Assembly: GCA_009712635.1 (NCBI GenBank)
Contig: WASS01000007.1
Coordinates: 178,396 to 242,395 of the forward strand
Length of the DNA stretch: 64,000 nucleotides
Reading direction: 5' to 3'
Source of the DNA: Hungatella sp.
GTDB lineage: Bacteria > Bacillota > Clostridia > Lachnospirales > Lachnospiraceae
Below the pieces are notes generated by a model. It saw only the letters and a program-made list of their open reading frames with translations. It was not told the origin of the DNA and made no database searches. The position numbers and the translations under genes were made by a program. How positions within the stretch are numbered: the first letter of the stretch is position 1; each line of letters starts with the position of its first letter. Positions 9,468 through 19,147 of the stretch are shown here, piece by piece.

Positions 9468-11087
9468 TCAATCAACTGAACTGCCTGTATACTCATAAGC
9501 CAGCATAGCCATAACCTGATCAAAGGCTGTGATGCCGCTTCCATCTTCCATCCCAAATGCCCCGTAATAAGGATAAGCGGTATCCATAATCCTCATTTTT
9601 TCCATTTTCTTCAGGGCGTTTCCCTGGAGTTTTAAATCTCCTTCTATTTTCCCAATCATGGCAATCAATGCGTAAACAGCCGTAGAGTCATAATTATAAC
9701 CTTCCGCTACCGTTCCATCTGTTTTGTATCGTGCTTTCACACCGCCTGCATCCATTTGTGTTTTTAGCCAGGCTATGGAATCATCCGCCAGCAAACCGGC
9801 CTCTGCCAGGTGAAGCAGCGTGACCATAGCTTCTGCAGAATTTAAATCATCAGAGGCATAAGATTTTTTATTATAATCATACCAACTATAATATAGAGGA
9901 AATCCTTTACTTATTTTTCCCTCAAGTATCAATTTCTTTGCTGACTCATAAGGCTCTGTAAAACGGTCATCCAGCGCCGTCAGCCGGGACATAACCGTTA
10001 AGTCTCCATAGCAGAGAGTAAAGCGGTCTGCATATTTTTTATAACCGGAATCATAGAAATCCACATAATTTCCATTGTGAATTCCGTATTTTGCAATTTC
10101 TTCTGAATAATTGGTTATCAGCTGGTCATAACCGCCCCATAAATTATCAGCCGAGATCAGTGCACCCAGAATACGTAAGTCATCTAAAATCGAATTCACA
10201 TTTGATGGTTTATCATTGCTGACGTTCCAGCCGGTTATACCATTTACCCGCATTACCCCATTGATATATGAGAGATTTTTTTCAAATAGCTGCTGATCCT
10301 TTCTCAGTAACGCATATTCCAGCATCACACCCTGAGTTTCACTAAGAACATCGCTTTTTATGGCACTGTCTGCATCTGGATCATAAATTGTATGAACTCC
10401 TCCCCGGTCATCCATGAGATGATTCAGGACAAAATCCCCGGTCACCTTCCCGCTTCCTTCTGTCAGAGCTTTTAGATATCCTTCAAATACAGAGGTCTTT
10501 TCCATTGGCTTAATACTCCATGACCGGATCACTCCATGCTCGTCCAAAAACAATGTGGTTGGTATGGCATGAAGGCCAAGCTTCTGATAGGCGGTCATAC
10601 CTTCGTCATAGTAAGTGTCCATGGTAATTCCCTGTTCTGACAGATACTTTTTTGCTGTTTCTCTGGTTTCCTTTTTATTATCTGTTCGATTAATAAGAAT
10701 ATAATTGATATCGCCATAATTCTTTGAGGTATTTATAAATTCCCTGATATGAGAAAGTTCTTTCCTGCAATCCGGACACCAGCTGGCCCAGAAGGTTATA
10801 ATAGCCGGCTTTCCCTCCAACTCTTTCATTGTCATTATGTCTCCTGATTCAGTGGTAAAGCGGATATCAGGAATTTTTTCATTAATATTGCAGTATTTCG
10901 GCAGAATCGCCGTGATATCATCAAGAGAAGTCTCATCTGCACTTTCCCTCTGACTATTTTGCAGGTCTTCCTCCTTATTCAGATAGTGAGACAGGAAAAG
11001 AAGGCCTCCTGCAGTAAATACCGTAAGGATGCAGAGTATCATAATTAAAACCTTTTCCACTCTGCTTCGCGGGAGGACATTTTTCAT
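9468..11087 (-). CDS. Membrane-anchored thioredoxin-like domain fused to a GH8-like hydrolase
   Basis: 539 aa. One N-terminal membrane anchor (residues 12-34) precedes a TlpA/ResA-type thioredoxin domain (about 65-210), with the redox pair C104-P-D-C107 in FWASWCPDC and a cis-proline at 176. A C-terminal alpha/alpha-toroid (about 215-535) resembles GH8 hydrolases; SETQGVMLEYALL, with E250 as likely general acid, matches the BcsZ/PssZ-type motif. In synthase-dependent exopolysaccharide systems a GH8 enzyme trims the product. The thioredoxin fusion is unusual. The start overlaps the upstream stop as ATGA, so the two are coupled. The catalytic base is not assigned. Confidence 0.75.
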   Translation of the reverse strand: MKNVLPRSRVEKVLIMILCILTVFTAGGLLFLSHYLNKEEDLQNSQRESADETSLDDITAILPKYCNINEKIPDIRFTTESGDIMTMKELEGKPAIITFWASWCPDCRKELSHIREFINTSKNYGDINYILINRTDNKKETRETAKKYLSEQGITMDTYYDEGMTAYQKLGLHAIPTTLFLDEHGVIRSWSIKPMEKTSVFEGYLKALTEGSGKVTGDFVLNHLMDDRGGVHTIYDPDADSAIKSDVLSETQGVMLEYALLRKDQQLFEKNLSYINGVMRVNGITGWNVSNDKPSNVNSILDDLRILGALISADNLWGGYDQLITNYSEEIAKYGIHNGNYVDFYDSGYKKYADRFTLCYGDLTVMSRLTALDDRFTEPYESAKKLILEGKISKGFPLYYSWYDYNKKSYASDDLNSAEAMVTLLHLAEAGLLADDSIAWLKTQMDAGGVKARYKTDGTVAEGYNYDSTAVYALIAMIGKIEGDLKLQGNALKKMEKMRIMDTAYPYYGAFGMEDGSGITAFDQVMAMLAYEYTGSSVD

Positions 11088-13048
11088 ACTGTATGTCCCC
11101 CTTCCTCATGTTCATTGGGCACCTTTCCTGTCTCTGCAATCTCTTCCAGTTCCAGAATAAGCTCCTCTAAATCGGAATGATCCAATCTGACCGGCTCCTT
11201 CTTTGTTATTTTCTCTGTTTCTTTTTCCTGTGATATCTTTGGAGATGTCTCAGCGGCAGAGACCTGTTTTTTTTCTTTCATGAACGGATCGGGCTGCATA
11301 TAAGCTTCTGAAACAGTAACCGTAACATTGCCGTTTAAAATGGCCGACTGCATATCAAATGCATTGGTCATACTTTTATAGCGTTGCTCAATGGCTTTAT
11401 GTTCTTCCAATTCAAATTGTTTTAATACGGTCTCTTCCCTGATCTGTTGTTCTTTTTTCAACTGCCGTTCCCAATCCGAAGTATTTACAAATGTTACAGC
11501 ATTTTCAAAAATATATTTTATTCCTACAGATGCAATAATTATAAATACAGGCAGAATATGAAAGTGATACCGATTCTGGCTTTCAACCATAAGATGCATG
11601 GCTGCTGTCCCCAGATAAACCAGGACAAGAACATAAAGAGAGGAGGCCTTTCTTTGCAGCAGATAAATCAAAGTCAGAAAAGAAAAGAGCACAGCCACCA
11701 TATAAACAATCTGGCTTGCACTTTTTGCCTGATTGAGAAATACTTCCCTGTCTGGAGTCAGCTCATTTTGTTCTTTTAAGAAAGCCTGATTCCAGTCAGC
11801 CCCATAATTATCATTTCCCCACAACAATTCGTATTTTTTTATAAACAGGTTAAATAAACCACCTGGGTCAACAGTCAACCGGTTAAATGCCAAATCCCGG
11901 CACGCAATCTGCGCTTCTATAGGCGAACCGGTCCGTTCCAGATTGTCATATAAATACCTGGAATCTTCTTCATTCCATCCCCCGCCGGATTCTTGATTAA
12001 GTCCTACCAAAAGATTATAGCCAAAGGACTGGCTAAAGGAAGGTGTTGATTTATTAATAGTGAGTTCTATATCTGTATTAAGGACACTGGATACCGCCAT
12101 ATAGGCCAACACCATAAACGCTGCCCTCATAAATCCCCTGGCCAGAAATCTTACCCAGACAGAAATGCTGTTGTGCGGTATTTCCGGTAATTTAGTCTTA
12201 AGAGGAATCAGAAATATAAGGATAGCAATTAATAATATTACAGCCATTGGACGGATTGCCGCAGTCACTGCAATCAGACAGCCAAGGACAATATGAAGAA
12301 GGACTCCCCTGACCCCATGCTTTGTGGCGCCATCATAATCCATAACCAGATGAAGAAAAAGCAGCACACACAAATATAAGAAAAATGAAAAGGAGTATTC
12401 TGCTGCAAGCATGTTGACGTAAAGAATTTGAGAAGGCCAGAATGCCGAAGCTGTAAGGGCTGTAAGCCCTGCCATTCTCCCACCCAGCCTTCTGGCAATC
12501 CTGTAAATAAGATAAACCGTTCCTACGGAGAACAAGACATTTGCTATCTGTCCATTCCAGATACTGGTTCCAAATAGAACAAAAATAGTTTTTAAAATAT
12601 AGCAGTAACCCAGTATATGGGGAAACATCCCAATATAGTTACAATAACCTTCTCCCTTTTCCTGCAGAACCCCTTCCTTTAACATTTTAGCTATCTCGTA
12701 ATAGGTTTTATAATCAGATTCCGGTTCCATGGGCAGATTCCGTATGACGGAAAGTCTGGCGGCAAATGCCAGAACCAGAATAAGAATGACGGTTATTACT
12801 TCCAAAGCCAAAAGGTAATTATGATATTTTTTAAGCTTTGCAGTAATGGAAAGCCTGGCAGACAGCAGCGCTAAGAAGTTTACTCCTGCCCAGGTAAAGA
12901 AGAAGATCAGAATGAGCATTCCTTTCATTACATAAGGATATTCCTGATTTCCCTGTGCATCGGAGACTCCTGCAATCAGGATGTAGCCCATGCCTGCAAT
13001 TGATAACGCAATACAGAAATGATAAAACCAGTTTTTCTCTAATCTCAT
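11084..13048 (-). CDS. Polytopic membrane glycosyltransferase (GT39/ArnT-like) of the exopolysaccharide operon
   Basis: About 654 aa. ATG at 13046-13048 is preferred, with GGGG nine bases upstream; a GTG four codons earlier is less likely. Around twelve membrane helices are followed by a long cytoplasmic tail (about residues 520-654) rich in Glu, Lys and Gln. The first loop contains MEPESDYKTYYEIAKML, the acidic lumenal motif found in GT-C transferases that use polyprenyl-phosphate sugars. It probably adds a side-chain sugar on the outside of the membrane. A polyprenyl-phosphate-sugar synthase is the first gene of the operon, which fits that role. Confidence 0.65.
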   Translation of the reverse strand: MRLEKNWFYHFCIALSIAGMGYILIAGVSDAQGNQEYPYVMKGMLILIFFFTWAGVNFLALLSARLSITAKLKKYHNYLLALEVITVILILVLAFAARLSVIRNLPMEPESDYKTYYEIAKMLKEGVLQEKGEGYCNYIGMFPHILGYCYILKTIFVLFGTSIWNGQIANVLFSVGTVYLIYRIARRLGGRMAGLTALTASAFWPSQILYVNMLAAEYSFSFFLYLCVLLFLHLVMDYDGATKHGVRGVLLHIVLGCLIAVTAAIRPMAVILLIAILIFLIPLKTKLPEIPHNSISVWVRFLARGFMRAAFMVLAYMAVSSVLNTDIELTINKSTPSFSQSFGYNLLVGLNQESGGGWNEEDSRYLYDNLERTGSPIEAQIACRDLAFNRLTVDPGGLFNLFIKKYELLWGNDNYGADWNQAFLKEQNELTPDREVFLNQAKSASQIVYMVAVLFSFLTLIYLLQRKASSLYVLVLVYLGTAAMHLMVESQNRYHFHILPVFIIIASVGIKYIFENAVTFVNTSDWERQLKKEQQIREETVLKQFELEEHKAIEQRYKSMTNAFDMQSAILNGNVTVTVSEAYMQPDPFMKEKKQVSAAETSPKISQEKETEKITKKEPVRLDHSDLEELILELEEIAETGKVPNEHEEGGHTV

Positions 13049-13080
13049 CCGTTTCTTCACCCCTTTTCCAAATTATCTGC

Positions 13081-15357
13081 CTATTCTTCATTCTTTTTTC
13101 TGTATACCCGTATCCGCAGCAAAATAATGATTACGGCAAATAGCATTAAAAACATAGCTGATGTTGCAATGACTGTAAAAACAAGGGATTTCTTATTCCG
13201 GACCAGTTTCTCTGCCAGAGTGGGACCTTCCTTCACTTCCTCGGCTTTTATAAACTTAAGAGTCGTGATATTCTGATTTGCATCTATCACCACACAGTCC
13301 TTTTTCAGTTCTTCTCTTTTACTGCTGTCTCTTAAATAGTCCTCAAGATTCTTAAGGGTATCCTGGCTGCTTCCTGCCAATACCAGCAGAGTCCGGTTGA
13401 GAGAATAGGGGGATTTTAACAGCTGCATAACCCCGATTTTTCCTGCATAATCTCTGGACAAAATCAGCTGATCATTGCTCTCAAAGGAATTACCATCCTG
13501 AGAAAACTGAAATGCCAGATTATTATTCACCTGGGCTAAAAACGTATTTCCAGACAGTGTGCCCGCCGTAATGATGTTATAATCTCCGTCGTCTTTATTA
13601 AATTCACCAGCCCGTTTCACAAGTATGGTTCCATAGGGGTTTGCCTCCCTCCCATACATTGCCAGAGTCTGTCCCAGCAGATTCAATTCAACAGAAGTTG
13701 GGTTATCACCAAGTAGCAGCAATACATCATTGAATTTTCCATTCCGGCTAAAAGGAGAGACTCCGGAATCAAAAGACAATCTCATATCTGCTGCAGGCGG
13801 CAAAAATATGGCAGATTCTCTGGATACATAAGCCCAGGGCATATCACTCTGCCTGGGAGTACAAATTAAATCAGAAATTTCCAGGTCAAATGCTATTTTC
13901 AAGCTGGCAGCAGACGTTCCTATGACATCTGCTGGCATTTCAAAGTTCAGTTCATCGCCAGACGCCTTTTCCTGGCTGAGGCGCTTACTGGCGCAGGGAA
14001 CATCACCCCAGAATACGGTGATCAGAGATCGTTTAAAATCCAGATTTTCACTGTAACGGAACTTTAAAACTACCTTACCGCCCTGTGCCAGAACAAAATC
14101 CCTGGAAACTGGAAGGTAGACATATTTTTCCTGATGAAACGGTCCTACAAAGGAAAGCCCGCTTCCCATAATATCCTCCAGGGTGTAATTCCAGGCAGTC
14201 AGATCACTTTGTTTTGCAGCATTTACCGCCTGCTCCCCGCTTCCCTTTTCCACAACTGCAAGATTTCCGGTTTCCTGCTTCCGGCGGCTTTCATCCATAA
14301 GCATGTCGGCAGCTTCCTTTAGACTTGAGTCATCGTTTGATGTAATCAGAAGAAGGGGCTTTAAATTGGAATCATCAATAAAATTAACAATTGCATTTCC
14401 GGACGAATCCGGCGCCTTTGTCATTTTATCTTTATACTCGGCAGGCAGATTGTTATAATCCGATATGAGTATGGTATCGGAAGGATTATTGGACTTTAAA
14501 TCAGAGATCCGGCATAGTTCAATTTCATTTCTTTTTCCGGTCTGCTTACTTAAATCCGCCATCAGACTCATGGCAGCAGCTACTTCTCCTGATGCAGCTT
14601 CATCAGATACAGCAATGAAAAGTCCCTTGCCAGTGGGATTATAAGTTGACATAAACGGATAAGGATAAAATGAAATCTTGTGCTCTGGATCTCTGCTTTC
14701 ATATCCGCATCTGATGTAAGATGTGTCAGCAATTCCCAGCCAGTTGGCATCAGAATAATCGTCTACGCAGCCCTGCTGATCAAAGAGTCTTGCATAAGCA
14801 GATATGGAAAAGGAATTATAACCGGAACGAACCTGCTCCATGGGGATTTTTACATACAAAATCTGGGAATTACCGTCTTTATACTCCAGCTTGTAAGACT
14901 GGAGGGGGACATCGTTGATGGCAAAGGTAACAGATGAGGCAGTGCTCTCAATGAGCTGGCTTACATCATACTGAATTTTTGCATATACATATTTTGTATC
15001 CCAGTAATCTTCCACATAAAAATAAAGATCCGTGGAAGAATAAATGCCTTTTAGCGTTTTCCTGTAAAAAAAGTTGTCCTGGGTATGACTGACCGGTTCA
15101 TATACGGGCTCATTCTGATCTGGTAACGGAGCAGATTCAGGCTCTGCAACAGGAAGAAGATGGATCTCATCCTCTTTTTTGGCATCTGTTTTTTCAGCCT
15201 GTTTTTTCCCCCGGGTATTACTAACTACCGCAGCATTGACGTTAGAACCGTAGGCTGTCAGAGGGGTTATCGTCAGGACAACCAGAATCAGACAGACTGC
15301 GGATATTGTCCCCGGCCTCTTAATTTTCTTCTTAACTATATCCATCAACCTTGTCAT
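13081..15357 (-). CDS. BcsB-like exopolysaccharide synthase partner
   Basis: 758 aa. An N-terminal signal or anchor (about residues 18-37), a Glu/Pro-rich linker, a large extracytoplasmic part with repeated carbohydrate-binding-like and flavodoxin-like modules, and a single C-terminal membrane helix (about 722-746) give the layout of the cellulose synthase subunit BcsB. It lies directly downstream of the GT2 synthase, as bcsB follows bcsA. In BcsAB-type complexes this subunit guides the nascent polymer away from the membrane. Start ATG at 15355-15357 has AAGGAG. Confidence 0.75.
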   Translation of the reverse strand: MTRLMDIVKKKIKRPGTISAVCLILVVLTITPLTAYGSNVNAAVVSNTRGKKQAEKTDAKKEDEIHLLPVAEPESAPLPDQNEPVYEPVSHTQDNFFYRKTLKGIYSSTDLYFYVEDYWDTKYVYAKIQYDVSQLIESTASSVTFAINDVPLQSYKLEYKDGNSQILYVKIPMEQVRSGYNSFSISAYARLFDQQGCVDDYSDANWLGIADTSYIRCGYESRDPEHKISFYPYPFMSTYNPTGKGLFIAVSDEAASGEVAAAMSLMADLSKQTGKRNEIELCRISDLKSNNPSDTILISDYNNLPAEYKDKMTKAPDSSGNAIVNFIDDSNLKPLLLITSNDDSSLKEAADMLMDESRRKQETGNLAVVEKGSGEQAVNAAKQSDLTAWNYTLEDIMGSGLSFVGPFHQEKYVYLPVSRDFVLAQGGKVVLKFRYSENLDFKRSLITVFWGDVPCASKRLSQEKASGDELNFEMPADVIGTSAASLKIAFDLEISDLICTPRQSDMPWAYVSRESAIFLPPAADMRLSFDSGVSPFSRNGKFNDVLLLLGDNPTSVELNLLGQTLAMYGREANPYGTILVKRAGEFNKDDGDYNIITAGTLSGNTFLAQVNNNLAFQFSQDGNSFESNDQLILSRDYAGKIGVMQLLKSPYSLNRTLLVLAGSSQDTLKNLEDYLRDSSKREELKKDCVVIDANQNITTLKFIKAEEVKEGPTLAEKLVRNKKSLVFTVIATSAMFLMLFAVIIILLRIRVYRKKNEE

Positions 15358-15373
15358 AGTCGTCTCCTTATTT

Positions 15374-16666
15374 TCAAACCTGCTTCGTATTTTTTACGGC
15401 TTTCTCTGTCATTTCCTCAAAGCGTTCCGTCTTGTCCCAGACAACTTCTTTTTGATAGAGCGCATCCCGGATTCCCTGAATCATGCCATTTGCTACAACC
15501 AGAACCCACATCTTTGCATAAGTAAACAGCATGACAAAGGTGAGAAGTATATTATTTAAATTGAATTCATTTCTTTCCACTGATAAGGTAATTGCTACAT
15601 TTAAAACGAACAGCAATATTGCCATTTCCCACAGCAAAGAGGAAAATCCCCCTAAGGTCACATGACCAAGTCCCAGAATGCCAATGACAAAAATAATATC
15701 CGAAAAAATAAGGGAGCTGAACATCAGCAGGTAAACCAGGGCATAATAGATTACATCCAGTCTCATGATTCCTGCATGGGGATCGAAGGCATATTTAAAA
15801 TTGCTTTTTAATACATATAAATTGCCTTTTACCCACCTGGTTCTCTGCTTAAACCATTGCTTCAGTTTCTGCGGCTCCTGTTCCCAGGTGACTGCCTGAG
15901 GAATAAATTTAATATAATAGCCCATTCTGTAAAGACGAAAACTGATTTCTGTATCTTCTGCAAGTGCATTTACATCCCAGCCACCCATCTGGTCAATTAA
16001 TTCACGCCTTATCACGTAATTGGTGCCGGGAATGGTGCACAGTTTGAAAAAGAAATATCTCCCCGCCTGGTTCATGCACTGATAAGCCAAAGTCTCAATG
16101 TTTACAAATCTTGTCAGTAAAGATGCATATTTATTTCTGGTTCGGAACTTACCAATCACCGCCCCCAGCTTATCGTCTGACATCAGATTTTCCACGAGAA
16201 TCTTAAGAGCCTGCTTCTCCGGTGTATTATCCGCATCATAGATAGCAATGACTGAACCTGATGCCACTGACAGGGCGATATTTAACGCGTTGGATTTTCC
16301 TTTCCCCCCCACTACCCGGTCTGTATTGATTACTATAATTTTTGCAGAAGGATTGTTATGCTGAATGGTTTTTAAGACCTGGGCGGAATCATCGCCAGAG
16401 TTGTCATTAACAACGATGATCTCATACCGGTCCTTGGGATAATCGAATTTTATCAGGGCCTCCATGGTTTTTTTCAGCACAATACTTTCATTATGGGCAG
16501 GAACCATAACCGTTACGATTGGGTACTCCAAAACCGTATGATGTCCATCCGTGCGGTACATTCTCATAATATAGATATAACCGCCTATAGAGAGCAAAAT
16601 ATTAATAAACAGCAGCCCCCAGATAGCAAAGATGGAATAGATTGCAAGAATATCTATAAATGACAT
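15374..16666 (-). CDS. Processive GT2 exopolysaccharide synthase
   Basis: 430 aa from the start I prefer (ATG 16664-16666 with GGGAG upstream; a start six codons earlier has no site). One N-terminal TM pair, then a GT2 domain with the UDP-binding region VNDNSGDD, D144-A-D in YDADN, the acceptor aspartate in AEDTE (237-238) and the processive signature QRTRW at 274-278, then several C-terminal helices. These are the hallmarks of BcsA/NodC/IcaA-type enzymes that make and export beta-linked polymers. There is no PilZ domain, so c-di-GMP control, if present, must come from another subunit. Confidence 0.88.
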   Translation of the reverse strand: MSFIDILAIYSIFAIWGLLFINILLSIGGYIYIMRMYRTDGHHTVLEYPIVTVMVPAHNESIVLKKTMEALIKFDYPKDRYEIIVVNDNSGDDSAQVLKTIQHNNPSAKIIVINTDRVVGGKGKSNALNIALSVASGSVIAIYDADNTPEKQALKILVENLMSDDKLGAVIGKFRTRNKYASLLTRFVNIETLAYQCMNQAGRYFFFKLCTIPGTNYVIRRELIDQMGGWDVNALAEDTEISFRLYRMGYYIKFIPQAVTWEQEPQKLKQWFKQRTRWVKGNLYVLKSNFKYAFDPHAGIMRLDVIYYALVYLLMFSSLIFSDIIFVIGILGLGHVTLGGFSSLLWEMAILLFVLNVAITLSVERNEFNLNNILLTFVMLFTYAKMWVLVVANGMIQGIRDALYQKEVVWDKTERFEEMTEKAVKNTKQV

Positions 16667-16676
16667 GGCACTCTCC

Positions 16677-18272
16677 CTAATCATGAAAGAAATAATTTTT
16701 CCTGTTCTTTAATCTGGCCCAGATAATCAGGAACACAAAAAGTATGGAAGTAAGTCCTACCGCAATTACCAGCCTTCTGCTCTGGGTTGTCAAATCCCTG
16801 GAAAACCGCTGAAGCATATTACGGCGGTAATTGTATTGATCCGGATAAACAGTGGGGGTAAAGCTTAAATCCATTTTTTTACCATTCAGAATCAAATCCC
16901 CATTTTTATAAGTCATCAGCTGTTTGTCCAGCCAATAGCTGTGCTCCACATCCCACAGACTTTTTAAGGGTACAAAGGAGTTTTGACAGACTCCCACTTT
17001 TCTTTTGATCTCCTCAAAATCCTCGCCCAGACCAATGGGTACTGCAGTAGAATAAACGGATAAATAACTAACTTTCGTATCATCGACGGGGATTGATGCA
17101 CCCACCCATTGATGTCCGTCTTTATAAACCTCATTCTGATTCATATCTTCCTGGCTTAAATAAGAATCCACCTCATCGGAAGTAAAAATTGTTTTAAAAT
17201 GACTCATAATTTCGATGGTGTCTTTATGAAACAGCCAGTTTTGTGGTACTTCTAAAGCCAGTGGATAAACTCCCTGTTTGTTGTATATCGTCATTGCCTT
17301 GGCAAGATAATCAAGCATTACCTCTTTATCCAGCGGATTCATCTGGTCAATGGGGGCGTTAATAATTACTGCACCGCCTCCAGCCTGTGCGAAACGCAAT
17401 ACTTCACAAAAATGTGTCATGGAAGGATAATCTCCATTTACATACATTGGCATCACAGAGATCACAAATGGAATTTTTTTCTCTATCATCAGTTTTACTG
17501 CCTGTAACAGCTTTTCTGGATCTTCATAGGGATAAACTTTGTCAATTAAGATGTACTGGGCGAATATGTGAGGATTACCGTTATACGGCCATTTCCACTT
17601 TGAAACTTCTCTGGTCACAGCCGCCCGAACCAATTGACTGCTTATATCAGCAACAGGGATATGGGTTAATCTGCCATCTTTTGCGCAAAAATATCCATTT
17701 TTATTATTAACTGTTACTATGCCATTCTGGTAGGAGGATTTTTTTAAAAATATAAAATAATCTTCTCGCACCAGACCACTTTTACTTTCAGAACCATAGA
17801 ACGAATATTGCAACTGTCCCACAGTGCTGTTTAACAGTTCATACTGATCTGACCTGTTTGTGCTGTCAAGATAAGTTTTGAAATACTGATTGCCTATAAA
17901 TAAAATATGGGGTGATTCCATTTTCCCGTCAATTGCGCTTTTGGTTTCATATTGACTCAGTCTGCTGGTAAATCCAGGCGGACTCTGTTCTAAATCATAG
18001 CAGATCACATAGGAGAACCCATCTATATACTCCATCCCCCAGGAAGCCGGGCCGTAGCTGATCTTAAAGCTTTGAAAGGTCAGAAGTTTTACAAGATCCT
18101 CCACCGCAGCCTTCGTATTATCATCAGCATTATCCTGATAGATAATCAGGATATCTCCTTTTGGCACCTCTTCTGCAAAGGAATACAGAGATTTTCCCAT
18201 ACTGGCAAAAGAAATAAACAGGAATCCCACTATACAAAATAAGATTTTTTTATACATCATACTGCAGTTCAT
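16677..18272 (-). CDS. DUF2334-like membrane protein, probably catalytically degenerate
   Basis: 531 aa with an N-terminal signal or anchor (residues 9-31), an extracytoplasmic DUF2334-like domain related to polysaccharide deacetylases (about 225-440), and a C-terminal helix (about 495-517). The deacetylase His pair expected after the first strands is absent: the matching position reads GGGAVIINAPIDQM. I therefore infer a structural or binding role in the exopolysaccharide complex, not deacetylation. The start overlaps the upstream GGDEF-like gene by 23 bases and has GAGGGTGG. Equivalent DUF2334 genes occur in several Gram-positive exopolysaccharide loci. Confidence 0.65.
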   Translation of the reverse strand: MNCSMMYKKILFCIVGFLFISFASMGKSLYSFAEEVPKGDILIIYQDNADDNTKAAVEDLVKLLTFQSFKISYGPASWGMEYIDGFSYVICYDLEQSPPGFTSRLSQYETKSAIDGKMESPHILFIGNQYFKTYLDSTNRSDQYELLNSTVGQLQYSFYGSESKSGLVREDYFIFLKKSSYQNGIVTVNNKNGYFCAKDGRLTHIPVADISSQLVRAAVTREVSKWKWPYNGNPHIFAQYILIDKVYPYEDPEKLLQAVKLMIEKKIPFVISVMPMYVNGDYPSMTHFCEVLRFAQAGGGAVIINAPIDQMNPLDKEVMLDYLAKAMTIYNKQGVYPLALEVPQNWLFHKDTIEIMSHFKTIFTSDEVDSYLSQEDMNQNEVYKDGHQWVGASIPVDDTKVSYLSVYSTAVPIGLGEDFEEIKRKVGVCQNSFVPLKSLWDVEHSYWLDKQLMTYKNGDLILNGKKMDLSFTPTVYPDQYNYRRNMLQRFSRDLTTQSRRLVIAVGLTSILFVFLIIWARLKNRKNYFFHD

Positions 18273-19113
18273 TTTCCACCCTCTGTTTAAAGAGAATCAT
18301 ATTGTTTTCATAAATCTCTTTTTTGTATTCCAGACTTGCCATTTTTACTTCTATCTTGATTGCTTTATCTGTTATACCGCTAAAAGCGTCCCGTTCAGAA
18401 ATCCGGTTTCTGATCCTTCTCATTGCAATCTCACTTCCCTCTTTGCCGCAGGTCAGTATGACTGCCAGAGATCCTTTATTATCAATGGAATAGGTCTTAT
18501 CTTCCACCCGCACGGTATCTACCACAAGTTCAGCCAGTCTCTGTATTACAAGCTCATAATTTTGCCTTGACAATACGCTTTTTAGCTCCGCTTCATATTT
18601 AAGCATGATTATCATTAGGGAAAGTGACATCTGGTTTCTCTCAGCATAAGCGGCCAGAACATTAAGATCATTGTAAAGACTTCTCAGATTATAGAGTTTT
18701 GTCAGCGGGTTCAGCACAACCAGTTCATCTACCTGTCTCCTTAAAATATCATTCTCAAGCTCCAGTCTGTTGGTTCCTGATACAAACAGATACATGGCTG
18801 CAGCAGAAATAAGCGGTATGAGAATCCAGATATAGCTGTAAAAAGGAATTTCAATATCATAGGATAGGAATAAATACAACCGGTAAGCAGTATAAAAAGT
18901 GACCTCTATTCCGGCAAGTACAAGGGACAGTGAAAACAGCTTAAACCCTGAAAATAAAATCACAAAAAAAGTTCCAAGAAGCATGATAACCGCTTCAAAC
19001 ATTGTGGGTTTTTCCGAGTAGCTGACTACCATTGCTCCTGCAAATAAGCAAAACAACAAAATTACCAGTCCAATATCCTGCATCAGATAACCAAACGAAT
19101 GTCTATTTGTCAT
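18250..19113 (-). CDS. Membrane protein with degenerate GGDEF domain, putative c-di-GMP receptor
   Basis: 287 aa from ATG 19111-19113 (GAGG upstream). Four to five helices (residues 12-112) are followed by a short coiled linker and a GGDEF fold starting at LNPLTKLYNLRSL. The catalytic GGDEF position reads DNKGS (211-215), so no cyclase activity is expected. Nine residues before it lies R202-V-E-D205, exactly where active cyclases such as PleD carry the inhibitory RxxD c-di-GMP site. This is the pattern of PelD-type receptors. It most likely senses c-di-GMP and switches on the synthase encoded downstream. Confidence 0.75.
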   Translation of the reverse strand: MTNRHSFGYLMQDIGLVILLFCLFAGAMVVSYSEKPTMFEAVIMLLGTFFVILFSGFKLFSLSLVLAGIEVTFYTAYRLYLFLSYDIEIPFYSYIWILIPLISAAAMYLFVSGTNRLELENDILRRQVDELVVLNPLTKLYNLRSLYNDLNVLAAYAERNQMSLSLMIIMLKYEAELKSVLSRQNYELVIQRLAELVVDTVRVEDKTYSIDNKGSLAVILTCGKEGSEIAMRRIRNRISERDAFSGITDKAIKIEVKMASLEYKKEIYENNMILFKQRVENELQYDV

Positions 19114-19147
19114 TATTTTCCTCACATTTCAAGCACAAATGCTGGTT

